Below, one piece after another: positions 33,190 through 44,689 of a stretch of DNA of 64,000 bases; positions within the stretch are counted from its first letter, which is position 1, and every line of letters begins with the position of its first letter. Source of the stretch: Bimastos eiseni (lineage: Eukaryota; Annelida; Clitellata; Crassiclitellata; Lumbricidae); NCBI GenBank assembly GCA_959347315.1, contig OY365819.1, forward strand, positions 19,969,877 through 20,033,876, read 5' to 3'. The position numbers and the translations under genes are program-made. A model generated the notes under the pieces. It saw only the letters and a list, made by a program, of their open reading frames with translations. It searched no databases and was not told where the DNA came from.

Positions 33190-36100
33190 ATCATAGAACC
33201 TGATCCATCTCAATTGAACGATTGATTCCATTATACATAACACTTAGAACCTGATTCAATTCAATTGCGCGATTGATTCCCTTAGATATAAAACTTAAAA
33301 CCTGATTCAATTCAATTGTGCGATTGATTCCATTAGATATAAAATTTAGAACCTGATTCAATTCAATTGTGCGATTGATTCCATTAGATATAAAACTTAG
33401 AACCTGATCCAAATCAATTGAACGATTGATATAAGTGTGCGATTGATTCCATTAGATATAAAACTTAGAACCTGATCCATCTCAATTGAACGATTGATTC
33501 CATTAGATATAAAACTTAGAATCTGATCCAATTCAATTGCGCGATTGATTCCTTTAAATATAAAACTTAGAACCTGGTCTAATTCAATTGAACGAATATT
33601 TCTATTATATATAAAACATAGAACCTGATACATCTCAATTGAACAATTGATTCCATTATACATAAAACTTAGAACCTGATTCAATTCAATTGCGCTATTG
33701 ATTCCATTAGATATAAAACTTAGAACTTGATCCATCTCAATTGTACAATTGATTCCATTAGATATAAAACTTAGAATCTGATCCAATTGAATTGCGCGAT
33801 TGATTCCATTAGATATAGAACTTAGAACCTGATCCATCTCAATTGAACGATTGATTCCATTATATATAACACTTAGAACCTGATTCAATTCAATTGCGCT
33901 ATTGATTCCATTAGATATAAAACTTAGAACTTGATCCATCTCAATTGTACAATTGATTCCATTAGATATAAAACTTAGAATCTGATCCAATTGAATTGCG
34001 CGACTGATTCCATTAGATATAAAGCTTAGAACCTGATCCAATTTAATTGAACGATTGATTCCATTAAATATAGAACTTAGAACCTGATCCATCTCAATTG
34101 AACGATTGATTCCATTATGCATAACACTTAGAACCTGATTCAATTCAATTGCGCTATTGATTCCATTAGATATAAAACTTAGAACTTGAACCATCTCAAT
34201 TGTACAATTGATTCCATTAGATATAAAACTTAGAATCTGATCCAATTGAATTGCGCGACTGATTCCATTAGATATAAAACATAGAATCTGACCCAATTTA
34301 ATTGAACGATTGATTCCATTAAATATAGAACTTAGAACCTGATCCATCTCAATTGAACGATTGATTCCATTATGCATAACACTTAGAACCTGATTCAATT
34401 CAATTGCGCTATTGATTCCATTAGATATAAAACTTAGAACTTGAACCATCTCAATTGTACAATTGATTCCATTAGATATAAAACTTAGAATCTGATCCAA
34501 TTCAATTGCGCGACTGATTCCATTAGATATAAAACATAGAATCTGACCCAATTTAATTGAACGATTGATTCCATTAAATATAGAACTTAGAACCTGATCC
34601 ATCTCAATTGAACGATTGATTCCATTATGCATAACACTTAGAACCTGATTCAATTCAATTGCGCTATTGATTCCATTAGATATAAAACTTAGAACATGAT
34701 TCAATTCAATTGAACGATTGATTCCATTATATATAAAACTTAGAACCTGATTCAATTCAATTGCGCGATTGATTCCATTAGATATAAAACTTAGAACCTG
34801 ATTCAATTTAATTGTGCGATTGATTCCATTAGATATAAAACTTAGAACCTGATCCAATTTAATTGAACAATTGATTCCATTATACATAAAACTTAGAACC
34901 TGATCCAAATCAATTGCGCGATTGATTCCATTAGATATAAAACATAGAACCTGATCTAATTCAATTCAACGATTGATTCTATTAGATATAAAACTTAGAA
35001 CCTGATCCATCTCAATTGAACAATTGATTCCATTATACATAAAACTTAGAACCTGATTCAATTCAATTGCGCTATTGATTCCATTAGATATAAAACTTAG
35101 AACATGATTCAATTCAATTGAACGATTGATTCCATTATATATAAAACTTAGAACCTGATTCAATTCAATTCCGCGATTGATTCCATTGGATTTAAAACTT
35201 AGAATCTGATTCAATTCAATTGAACGATTGATTCCATTAGATATAAAACTTCGAACCTGGTCTAATTCAATTGAACGAATAATTCTATTATACATAAAAC
35301 TTAGAACCTGGTGCAATTCAATTCAACGATTGATTCCATTAGATATAAAACTTAGAACCTGATCCAATTTAATTGAACTATTGATTCCATTATATATAGA
35401 ACTTAGAACCTGATCCATCTCAATTGAACGATTGATTCCATTATACATAACACTTAGAACCTGATTCAATTCAATTGCGCTATTGATTCCATTATATATA
35501 AAACTTAGAACCTGATTCAATTCAATTGCGCGATTGATTCCATTGGATATAAAACTTAGAACCTGATTCAATTCAATTGTGCGATTGATTCCATTAGATA
35601 TAAAACTTAGAACCTGATACATTTCAATTGAACGAATGATTCCATTATATGTAAAACTTAGAACCTGATTCAATTCAATTGCGCGATTGATTCCATTGGA
35701 TATAAAACTTAGAATCTGATTCAATACAATTGTGCGATTGATTCCATTAAATATAAAACTTAGAACCTGATACATCTCAATTGAACGAATGATTTCATTA
35801 GATATAAAACTTAGAACCTGATCAATCTCAATTGAACGATTGATTCCATTAGATATAAAACTTAGAACCTGATCCATCTCAATTGAACGAATGATTCCAT
35901 TATACACAAAACTTAGAACCTGATTCAATTCAATTGCGCGATTGATTCCATTAGATATAAAACTTAGAACCTGATCCAATTCAATTGAACGATTGATTCC
36001 ATTATATATAAAACTTAGAACCTGATTCAATTCAATTCCGCGATTGATTCCATTGGATTTAAAACTTAGAATCTGATTCAATTCAATTGAACGATTGATT

Positions 36101-37355
36101 CCATTAGATATAAAACTTCGAACCTGGTCTAATTCAATTGAACGAATAATTCTATTATACATAAAACTTAGAACCTGGTGCAATTCAATTCAACGATTGA
36201 TTCCATTATATATAAAACTTAGAACCTGATCCAATTTAATTGAACTATTGATTCCATTATATATAGAACTTAGAACCTGATCCATCTCAATTGAACGATT
36301 GATTCCATTATACATAACACTTAGAACCTGATTCAATTCAATTGCGCTATTGATTCCATTAGATATAAAACTTAGAACCTGATCCAATTCAATTGAACGA
36401 TTGATTCCATTATATATAAAACTTAGAACCTGATTCAATTCAATTCCGCGATTGATTCCATTGGATTTAAAACTTAGAATCTGATTCAATTCAATTGAAC
36501 GATTGATTCCATTAGATATAAAACTTCGAACCTGGTCTAATTCAATTGAACGAATAATTCTATTATACATAAAACTTAGAACCTGGTGCAATTCAATTCA
36601 ACGATTGATTCCATTATATATAAAACTTAGAACCTGATCCAATTTAATTGAACTATTGATTCCATTATATATAGAACTTAGAACCTGATCCATCTCAATT
36701 GAACGATTGATTCCATTATACATAACACTTAGAACCTGATTCAATTCAATTGCGCTATTGATTCCATTAGATATAAAACTTAGAACCTGATTCAATTCGA
36801 TTGAACGATTGATTCCATTATATATAAAACTTAGAACCTGATTCAATTCAATTGCGCGATTGATTCCATTAGATATAAAACTTAGAACCTGATTCAATTC
36901 AATTGTGCGATTGATTCCATTAGATATAAAACTTAGAACCTGATACATTTCAATTGAACGAATGATTCCATTATATGTAAAACTTAGAACCTGATTCAAT
37001 TCAATTGCGCGATTGATTCCATTGGATATAAAACTTAGAATCTGATTCAATACAATTGTGCGATTGATTCCATTAAATATAAAACTTAGAACCTGATACA
37101 TCTCAATTGAACGATTGATTCCATTATACATAACACTTAGAACCTGATTCAATTCAATTGCGCTATTGATTCCATTAGATATAAAACTTAGAACATGATT
37201 CAATTCGATTGAACGATTGATTCCATTATATATAAAACTTAGAACCTGATTCAATTCAATTGCGCGATTGATTCCATTAGATATAAAACTTAGAACCTGA
37301 TCCAATTCAATTGAACGATTGATTCCATTATATATAGTACTTAGAACCTGATTCA
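33190..37355 (-). repeat. 51-bp satellite array, about 80 units, open on the minus strand
   Basis: Tandem units such as AACTTAGAACCTGATTCAAT followed by TCAATTGCGCGATTGATTCC and ATTAGATATAA, total 51 bp. On the minus strand each unit is 17 codons (ISNGINRAIELNQVLSF and variants), and because 51 is divisible by three one frame stays open across the array except at about five places. Four of these interruptions (about 34966, 35323, 36190, 36598) are the same TCA-to-TGA change (INR, stop, IELHQV or IELDQV). A fifth lies at a deleted unit near 33430. Higher-order repeats are visible: 255 bp (5 units) at about 33840-34640 and 408 bp (8 units) at about 35780-36600. Most differences between units alter amino acids, and no promoter, splice or signal sequence is seen. 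I read it as satellite DNA, not a gene. Confidence 0.96.
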
Positions 37356-38110
37356 GCTCTTTCGCACCAAAAAACTGTCAATTCTCGTGAAATTTCAATC
37401 GAATATTGACATGATGACATTTCATCAATTGGGGTTGTTATGCTGCTGTTGCTGCTGTTGAAGATGATATGGCAAATCACTGCACATTATTGTTATATTG
37501 TATACATTATGCTTCCTTTCAGAGTATTTAGTCAGTAGTGTGTGATGGCGGTGGGGATACTGTACTGTCACCGGACATTTTATGAGTGCTCTTCGTGGTG
37601 CGGCAACTGGATGAAACGTCGACGCCACGAGGTGCCATGAACGCGGAAGGTGTCAAGCGGTGTAAAGGTAACCGGTCATTTATTAGACTCATCTGCGAGG
37701 TCATGACCTCAGGCGCATGGTACCAGTTGGGGCCAGAAGTAACCTGCACTGCGCAGAAATATATGCGACAGAAGCAATCAAAGGACTGGAGTCAATCTGT
37801 CATTGAGACTTCAAAAGGCGCCTCACTCAACAACCAGCTACTCCGCTTATAATGGACTCGCTGTACTCACATGGGATCAGACCCAATCGACGTAGGCTGC
37901 TATAGACGCCATCGCAGAAATCAGTCACGTCGTCCCATATTCCAGCATCAGGGCAACGTTAGAAGACCAACCAAGGACAGCGTCCGCGCTGCCAAAGCTG
38001 CGGCAGCAGAGAGGAGCAGCCTCATCCGGACAGCGCATCTTCAAGTGTATTAAAGGGGTGCTGCGTTAGCATCTCGCTGTCATCACCCTTTCAGTGTATA
38101 GTGCTTCCAG
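37356..38110. other. Intergenic stretch right of the satellite
   Basis: A short (GTTGCTGCT) patch at 37438-37460; otherwise no supported feature. Small open frames at 37586-38053 recall no family. Confidence 0.45.
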
Positions 38111-38470
38111 ACGAAACCGACGACAGACGCGTAGAGTCAGCCAGACATAGAGGTTGACAGACACGCAGACAGAGTAGCAGACATGGGGATACTAAGACTA
38201 TCATACGATCTGACATAGGCATACGAACAGATAAACGATGACGAATATGCTCAGTGACACTCGCAGAAATACAGACAGATATAGCAAGGGATATAAACAG
38301 ACGCACATACAGAGACAGAGAGACAGACAGAGTGAGAGTGAGATAGAGACGCATAGTAGCGACTAATACGCACACGGCCACACACCTAGACACAACCCAC
38401 AGTCGAACACAGAGATACAAGCACACAAACACTCACACACACAGGTAGAAACACACAGACGCACGCAGGC
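38111..38470. repeat. Degenerate ACAGAC / CACACA tract
   Basis: GACAGACAC-type repeats grading into ACACACAGG. Cys/Leu/Val minus frames are artefacts. Confidence 0.85.
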
Positions 38471-38559
38471 GCGTGCACAAGCGGACTGTTGGCACGCATT
38501 CCAACACACAGTCAAGATTGCATAAGATCCATCATCCGAAATCGCGCGCATTCTGCCTC

Positions 38560-39010
38560 CCCTCCCTCACCCCTACCCCTAACCCACCTCCCTCCCCCAC
38601 GCAGCTAAACGGACCACACAAGCCGCGATAACAAAATGGCGGCCGGCCTGTCGTCTGCTTGGTGCCGACGCAATCGTTACCCAGATAACTCCGAGCGCCC
38701 CCCGTATTTATATAAGAGGAGCGGGCGAGCCATCTGCTAGCGCTCGGAGTCGCCCCTCAGACGGGGGCTGGCTACCCGCCGTGCCCCAATTTGTCACCCA
38801 CAGTCGCCGGCTGATGCCATGCCGCAGCGTAAATAATAAACACAGACGAACAGTCAGACCTGTGCGCCGTAATTTATTCAGAGCAGCGTCGCCGAAGCCG
38901 ACAACCATCCAGCCGTGCGATCGCCGCTGCTTATAAACAGTTGCGCTAAATAAAGTAATTGGTCGGTTCCGCCTAATTTGTTCCGATTGTCTGCGGTCTT
39001 ATCGGGGCTG
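38560..39010. promoter_or_regulatory. GC-rich block with TATA-like site between inverted repeats
   Basis: A TATTTATATAAG element at 38705-38716 is flanked by perfect 11-bp inverted repeats, ACTCCGAGCGC (38688-38698) and GCGCTCGGAGT (38740-38750). The surrounding sequence is GC- and CpG-rich and non-repetitive. It could be a promoter of an unannotated transcript, an enhancer, or a structured RNA. No coding frame of note follows. Confidence 0.35.
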
Positions 39011-39899
39011 ATTGATCCGCGAAGGCGATGAATGTAATAATAATATTGTAATGATGGCGGCGGGTTCTGAGTGCGGCTCAAGAACAACAACGGTCTGTAT
39101 TTGGAAGCTGAAGTTTGCTGAGAGAAAGAGACTTGGCCACTACAAGCCAGACAGAATGCAGCCTGCGTGGAACCATTCACTGGCTGAGCCACGTATATAA
39201 GACTCAACAAGTGCCACTTCTACCATAGGCGCACCTGCTTTCGTCCCCATTCCCTTGAAATTCCGATGCATTGCCCCATTATGCGATTCTTCCGGAATAT
39301 TGTTATTGTGAATCGGAGGCGAAGGTGACGTCTCATCGCTCGGGTTATCACTTCATCTGCGAAATATCGACCAATCCCGCGAGAAGATGTGTTACAGGTA
39401 TCACAAAGCACCTGTGCGTTAGTTCAGCAAAATTCGCTTCTGGGGGAAATGCGCCTCATTAAATACAATTTCTTTTAATATTATTACTCTCGAGATAGCG
39501 CTGTCGTCACACTTATGAACGAGTTGTATGGTCATTGACCACGCCTCTAAGTTTATTGCGAAATAGACAAACAGTTAAAGCTTTTAGAAATTGTAAGTAT
39601 TTCACGTAGGGCCTAATTAGGTAGTTCCATTGTTACAAGTTGAGGTCATTTACACCATTCCGTTGTTTTAAGCTGAAATGTGTAAAATATCGCCATTGTT
39701 TGAAATCGAGACAAATACATATCCCCAATAGTCCATAAGTAGGCCCACAGGTCTATTATATATATTGTTTCAACTTTCAAGTGTAATGTTGGGCGTGAAT
39801 AAACCCGAACACATCGTAGTGTCAATTGCAACTGTTCAGGCTTTCCGTAGACAAGTGATTAGTTTTGTGTACCATTCAGACTCGACCAGTACTCTATTG
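39011..39899. other. Intergenic stretch, nothing recognised
   Basis: No supported feature. Confidence 0.5.
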
Positions 39900-40206
39900 C
39901 AGCTGTTTTCAACCGATGGTACGCGTACCCAAGGGGTTCGCCTGTTGTTGCCAAAAAGGTACACAAACTTTCATTGTGTGCTCAGCTGTACAATACACAG
40001 TGTACACTGTTTAACAATAAAAATTTTAACATAAAAAACTTCATAAAATTCATTAATAATATTATAACCAATAGTCTAATTCTAATATAATCTAATAATT
40101 AAATAAATTACCAAAGAATGTTTCTCACAAGTTTTAGTTCTTTTGGGGGACGTACACAGATAATTTTTTAGTTTGGGGTACATAAAACAAGGTTGGGAAA
40201 CGCCTG
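39900..40206. mobile_element. Non-autonomous hAT element (Charlie-like ends)
   Basis: The left end CAGCTGTTTTCAACCGATGG is followed by GTACGCGTACCC. The right end (reverse complement) is CAGGCGTTTCCCAACC, followed further in by GTACCCC. This is the CAG.GGTT.TCAACC plus GTACCC pattern of Charlie-type hAT MITEs. Flanks CTATTG and CGATTG suggest a decayed target duplication. 307 bp, no coding. Confidence 0.65.
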
Positions 40207-40309
40207 CGATTGTTGGGAGCACTACTGTTCGCAATTTCACAGCTCCACTCGTCTAAATAACAATTGTTACAGCACATAATATTATATCTCGCGAAGACAA
40301 CTCAAACAT

Positions 40310-41150
40310 CCCTCCTGTTGTAGGTCGCTGACATCTCGGACGATCGCTTCAAAATTTGGTCTGTAGACTGGATATGACGCCAGACGCACCGCCGTAATTC
40401 TGGGCGATAATGGGGGCGACGCCACCGCAGCAGCTGAGAATCCGCGGGTGGGATCGTACGCAGGAAAGAAGAGCCCGAATCGGTCGGTCGGTCGATCGGT
40501 CGCTGGGAGCCGCATCGCTCGGAGATGTCCGTGCTGAGCAAGGATTTGTAAATTGTGCCGGGAACGGCTGTAAAACCGGGCGCTAATCTGCCGCAAAGAT
40601 GCGATGGGTTTAATAGCTATCTGTACAAGCCGCCATTATGAATGTTTATTGCCTCGGAGGGCTGTCTGTGGCGCGAGAGATAAGGCGAGATAACGTCGCT
40701 CGAACGGACGCCGATCTCGCAAAGAGACCGCCATATTGATGGCAGCCATCTGGCGTGTTTTCCGCAGACGCTGCGGAGTCGGTTGCGTTTTAGCGGACGA
40801 GACAGAAGCGTCGGCGATATTCGGTGAATCTATTTAGCTTGCTGATATACAAATTGGAGTGGTCGAGATAGGAACGGTCGGTAATAATGACAACGCCAGA
40901 CCGGGGCTCGCCGTGTTCCGCTGTTTTCTCAGCACTTTGCCCAACTTTGTATATGGACGCAACTCGGCAAGATTGCTGGCTGGCGCGCCGATCGAAAGTT
41001 TCTTAAAGTCTCGCTGGGTTTCACACCCGCTGTGCCTAGTATCGCGCGACGAACGAACTTGGCGCGAAAGAAAGAGGGAGTGGCGGCTGGCTCATCACGT
41101 CCGCGACTCAGCTGAATATACTCGCACCTGTACACTCTCAAAGTAATGCT
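40310..41150. promoter_or_regulatory. CpG-rich unique block, candidate distal enhancer
   Basis: About 800 bp without simple repeats except a short (GGTC)n at 40480-40500. It contains GATA motifs (GAGAGATAAGG, CGAGATAACG at about 40675-40695), TAATAG/CATTATGAATG homeodomain-like cores at about 40610-40645 and a CAGCTG E-box at 40430. Small open frames lack family similarity. The regulatory role is inferred only from composition and its place between two developmental genes. Confidence 0.35.
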
Positions 41151-41842
41151 TCCCAATAGCAGATAATAACAGCGCTGTCAATAGATAGTTAGCTATTAAT
41201 ATATGGGAACCACACAAAAAACTCATGCCGATGTCGCTCTCTTTTTTAAATTTGTGTAAATGTGTGACGCATATCGTTAGGAAAGTACTGAACGCGACAA
41301 AGGACGGAGGAAAATGGAGATTTTGCAATCATATTCGTCAACGCCAGATGTTGCTGAAGCTATATTGCAAACGTGATACAATGCAATTATATTCAATACA
41401 ACTGTATGTGATAACTAATATTTTGAATTTATAATCAATACTTGAAATCCATGATCAATACTTGGAATCTATAGGATCATATCCGATTCTTCAATATCTT
41501 ATGCAAACTTAGTTCTGATTTAAGATTGCATGCAAGTCCCCAATTGAATTTTATCAGGTTTATGTTAGGGCAAATGTACACCTTCGGCGACCGGTCACCT
41601 CTTTGCTGATGATGTTTAAAGTTTTTATCAATGGGTCCCTTACGCGCAACTCCTTCTCGCTGATGACATATTGAGGCTCTCATCCGGAACTTTCGTGTCT
41701 TATGTCCCCTATTCGTCTCTAATTAAACTCCACCAAAACCCAACTCATTTGGTTTGGCACTCATCAGCAACTCCAAAGTAAACATTCGACCTTTTCGTCT
41801 TTAATGTCCGAGACTTATGCGTCATGCATCCTAGAGATTGCG
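41151..41842. other. Intergenic stretch, nothing recognised
   Basis: AT-rich. Three loosely repeated (T)CAATACTTG.AAT phrases lie near 41435-41475. No gene. Confidence 0.5.
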
Positions 41843-42022
41843 GCACGGTGGCTGATCGGTTATAGCGTTCGGCCCGTAACACACAGTGTGCGCTGAGTGA
41901 GCGGGTTCGACCCTCGTCCGAGGCGTCACTGTGTAGGGACCTTGAGCAAGTTTCTTGCGCACAATTGCTCTGCAGTACAACTGCAATTGCGCCGTCGAGG
42001 CGTGTGCACTTATGAGTAAAAG
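41843..42022 (+). mobile_element. tRNA-derived SINE, plus strand
   Basis: The head GCGGCACGGTGGCTGATCGG has an A-box-like TGGCTGATCGG, and the B box GGGTTCGACCC lies at about 41902. The body has GTCACTGTGTAGGGACC, TTGAGCAAG and CAGTACAACTGCAATTG, ending ACTTATGAGTAAAAG. It aligns over about 180 bp with the minus copy at 11322-11503. Fragments of the same order lie at 21495-21580 and 57385-57485. Such SINEs are made by pol III and moved by a partner LINE. Confidence 0.85.
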
Positions 42023-42662
42023 ATGTTGGAAGAAGGGAGATATCAAATTTCAAGAATATAAAGAATATATTGTCCTTTTATCCTCAGCCGAACACGTTTA
42101 CTAGCTTACTCGTAATACTCGTTCTTCTTATTTCCAACGCAGGCATCTCACGGCTATTCGCATATCTGCGACCCTCATCTCAGTATAGTTCATGCCTTAT
42201 TCAATAAACATATAATTCAGTGGTATGCAGACTAAGAGTTTAGCAATCGATTATATTCTAATCGATTAGGCAGTCAATTAGACAAACAGCCACTATTATT
42301 CTAATTCACTAACTTAAATTTTTTAATTTATGACTATAAGCCAAAGTGAATTACAAAGTTATACGAATTATTCTGATGCTACTCAATTTGCAAACTTCAG
42401 AAGTTGATTCTGATAAATTAGTTACAAGATTTTAAGATTTCATTAATTCCAATAATAACCGATCAGCAAGTTTTAGTATACTTTAATTCCAATTATATTT
42501 GACTAGCTACAATTCTAATTAAAATCGACGACCAAGTGTTAGTAGTTAATTCTAATTCTAATTAACGAGCCACATGATTTTGGTAATTCCGATTAAAATT
42601 AATAAATAAGTTTGGTAGTTAATTCTAATTCTAATTGATCAACTACAGATCTTGCTAATACG
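42023..42662. repeat. Degenerate TAATTCTAAT-type repeats
   Basis: From about 42230, AATTCTAATT / GATTAA phrases recur (for example GTTAATTCTAATTCTAATT at 42543 and 42614). The hAT element inserted into this block, which continues after it at 43583-43650 with GTTAATTCCAATTCTG. Confidence 0.6.
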
Positions 42663-43574
42663 CAGTGTTGGGTAAACTCATACAAGAAATGAGTTAAATA
42701 AAACTCAACTCATGCACCTCAAAATGAGTATAACCTCAAACTCAAATCATCCTCTATGAAATGAGTTAACAACACAAACTCAGTTGTTAAATGAGTTAAT
42801 AAATCATCAGCTCACATATGTCGCATATACCAGCACGTTCTAATTGAACGTTGTTCAAATGTACAGTTACCACGAAATGGCATCCTCAGTTTATTATTAC
42901 CAATTTACTAGTATTACTGTCATTATTATTAATGGATAAATCAGGTTATTATTACGGAGTCAAGGTAAACACTACAGTCCACATGTTTAACATCTCAAAC
43001 ATGACTGCTTTAATTAAGCAAAATAAGTTTCTCAAAGTTAGCGGCTGACAACCTGTTCCGTGTTGCTGTCTCAATTTGTCCACCAAGGCACCAACGCTAA
43101 AGAGCCGCTCAACTGGAGCTGAAGAAGAGATCGTTGTGTTGAAGTGAATGAAAGCAGACTTCACCAGCGGATACTTGTGCAACATTACCAAAGAACAGTC
43201 TGGGTCAGCCAGATAGGATGAAGCTTCAGTTTCGACAATACCACACTGAGTGACATCTGATGTAGTTTCATTGCAGCCATAATCTTCAGCATCATTTACA
43301 ACAGGAACAGCAACTTCAGCTGTGACTCGGCATGCAGACACCGGACAAACACTTTCTCGACTTCTGCGACCGTATATCCGCGAACCACGCCGCCTTCCGG
43401 CTTGTTTCAAAAATAATAATGTGCCGAGTGCCGAGTGCCAAGTAGTGAAAATATGAATTAAATCAAACTCATAACTCACATTCTTTGAAGTGAGTTAACT
43501 CAAACTCATAAATCACAACAAGTGAGTTAACTCGTGAGTTTAAACTCATATGAGTTAACTCATCCCCAACACTG
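42663..43574 (-). mobile_element. hAT DNA transposon copy with perfect 8-bp target duplication
   Basis: Ends are CAGTGTTGGG at 42663 and CCCAACACTG ending at 43574, i.e. perfect 10-bp terminal inverted repeats of standard hAT form. The flanks CTAATACG (42655-42662) and CTAATACG (43575-43582) are identical, an exact 8-bp target site duplication. Subterminal regions are full of AACTCAT / ATGAGTT motifs. The interior holds the C-terminal end of a transposase on the minus strand (next entry). At 912 bp it is an internally deleted copy of a larger autonomous element. The intact target duplication points to a fairly recent insertion. Confidence 0.93.
42952..43479 (-). pseudogene. hAT transposase C-terminal fragment (hATC dimerisation domain)
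   Basis: A 175-codon open frame. Residues 103-130 run YPLVKSAFIHFNT then TISSSAPVERLFSVG (motif at about 43090-43128), followed by ALVDKLRQ. This is the hATC signature (YP.L...A...L..P.SSA..ERLFS..G), the dimerisation region at the end of hAT transposases. The N-terminal BED finger, RNase-H-like catalytic core and acidic residues are absent, so it cannot be an active transposase. The first 100 residues look like remnant linker or low-complexity sequence. It lies wholly inside the 912-bp element. Confidence 0.88.
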
Positions 43575-43670
43575 CTAATACGTTAGGCATAATACCATTT
43601 TTGAATCGATGATCAAATTTCATTAGTTAATTCCAATTCTGTATTAGATGGGTTTCAAGATTTGCCATCG

Positions 43671-44510
43671 TAACCTCTGACCTCTGCCCAGAAGGTCTGG
43701 TGGCCGCAGACGAACGGTTTAAGGACCAGGATGAACCTGCTTCCGTTCTGACGCTGGGAGGGAACGAGGGACGAAGGAGGGCAGGGTAGGGACGAACGAA
43801 CGGGTGGGTAATTATTATAACGATGAACAGTTTAACCAATCGTGTCTATCTATACGGCATATATACAAGACAATGAATTCTTGTTTCAATGTCACCAAGC
43901 AGGGACTTTGGTACCAGAATATGCTATAGATTTCTACGGTGGGCCTTGAATGCGCTGTCCGGGACCTTCAATTCGCCCATTTACCGACTCGAGAGCATAT
44001 AGAAGTTATCGCGTAACCTGTGGAGATGGACGCCTCACATACGTGTATACGTATACATCTCTACAACAGGACATGGGAGTCAGTCTCTAAATCAGGATCT
44101 TATCCACACCCTTAATCATGCAAGTGCTCCTAAACTTGATTCCCTCCGTGAATAATCCTCCACGTCATTCATCCAACCATTCTTCCGTTTCTCTTCTCCC
44201 CTTCTCTTTCCCAATCCGTGTATTATCTTCCACGTCATTCATCCAACCATCCTCCCGTTCTTCTTCCCACCCCATCCTCTTTCCCTCTATTCCCCTCTAC
44301 GCTCTTTTCCCGCCTCCATACATTCTTCCATGCTCGGTTCGTCGTTCACAGCCTCTCCTCCTCTTCGTATATCCCACCCGTTCGTTCGCCCCTACCCTGC
44401 CCTCCTTCGTCCCTCGTTCCATCCCAGCGCCAGAACGGAAGCAGGCTCATCCTGGTCCTTGACCCGTTCGTCTGCGGCCACCAGTCCTTCGGGGCAGGGG
44501 TCAGAGGTTA
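43671..44510. repeat. Long inverted repeat, 138-bp arms
   Basis: The arm 43671-43808 is the reverse complement of 44373-44510 with about nine mismatches by eye (roughly 93% identity) and no length difference. Shared marks include CCACCCGTTCGTTCG, CAGAACGGAAGCAGG, GTTCGTCTGCGGCCACCAG and GGTCAGAGGTTA. The centre is about 564 bp. Both arms, read inward or outward, keep similar open frames (HPFVRPYPALLRPSF), as expected from recent duplication. Confidence 0.93.
44150..44290. repeat. Direct repeat (period about 73 bp)
   Basis: TCCACGTCATTCATCCAACC occurs at 44158 and 44229, each followed by TTCTTCC/TCCTCCCGTT and pyrimidine-rich sequence. It lies in the centre of the 138-bp inverted repeat. Confidence 0.85.
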
Positions 44511-44689
44511 AACGAAGTCGGAGGATGGCAGAACATCGCGATTTCTCGTCGACCATACGAATAACGAGCGCTTATCAGCTGCAGCAGCAGCGACTCTGCT
44601 TTTAAGATACCTAGCTAAGGACGCCACAGCAGAACGCCGCCTTCGCCTCCTCCGCCGCTCTTGGCAGGCACACACGGCGTCAACGTGTG

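Noticed and set aside
33397..34908. 503-codon ORF as a bona fide repeat-protein gene
   Set aside because: The frame persists because the unit is 51 bp; unit changes are mostly non-synonymous, stops are spread by array duplication, and no gene signals flank it. Kept as a finding, not a CDS.
33190..37355. CRISPR-like array
   Set aside because: Units are contiguous 51-mers with no unique spacers, in an animal genome. It is a satellite.
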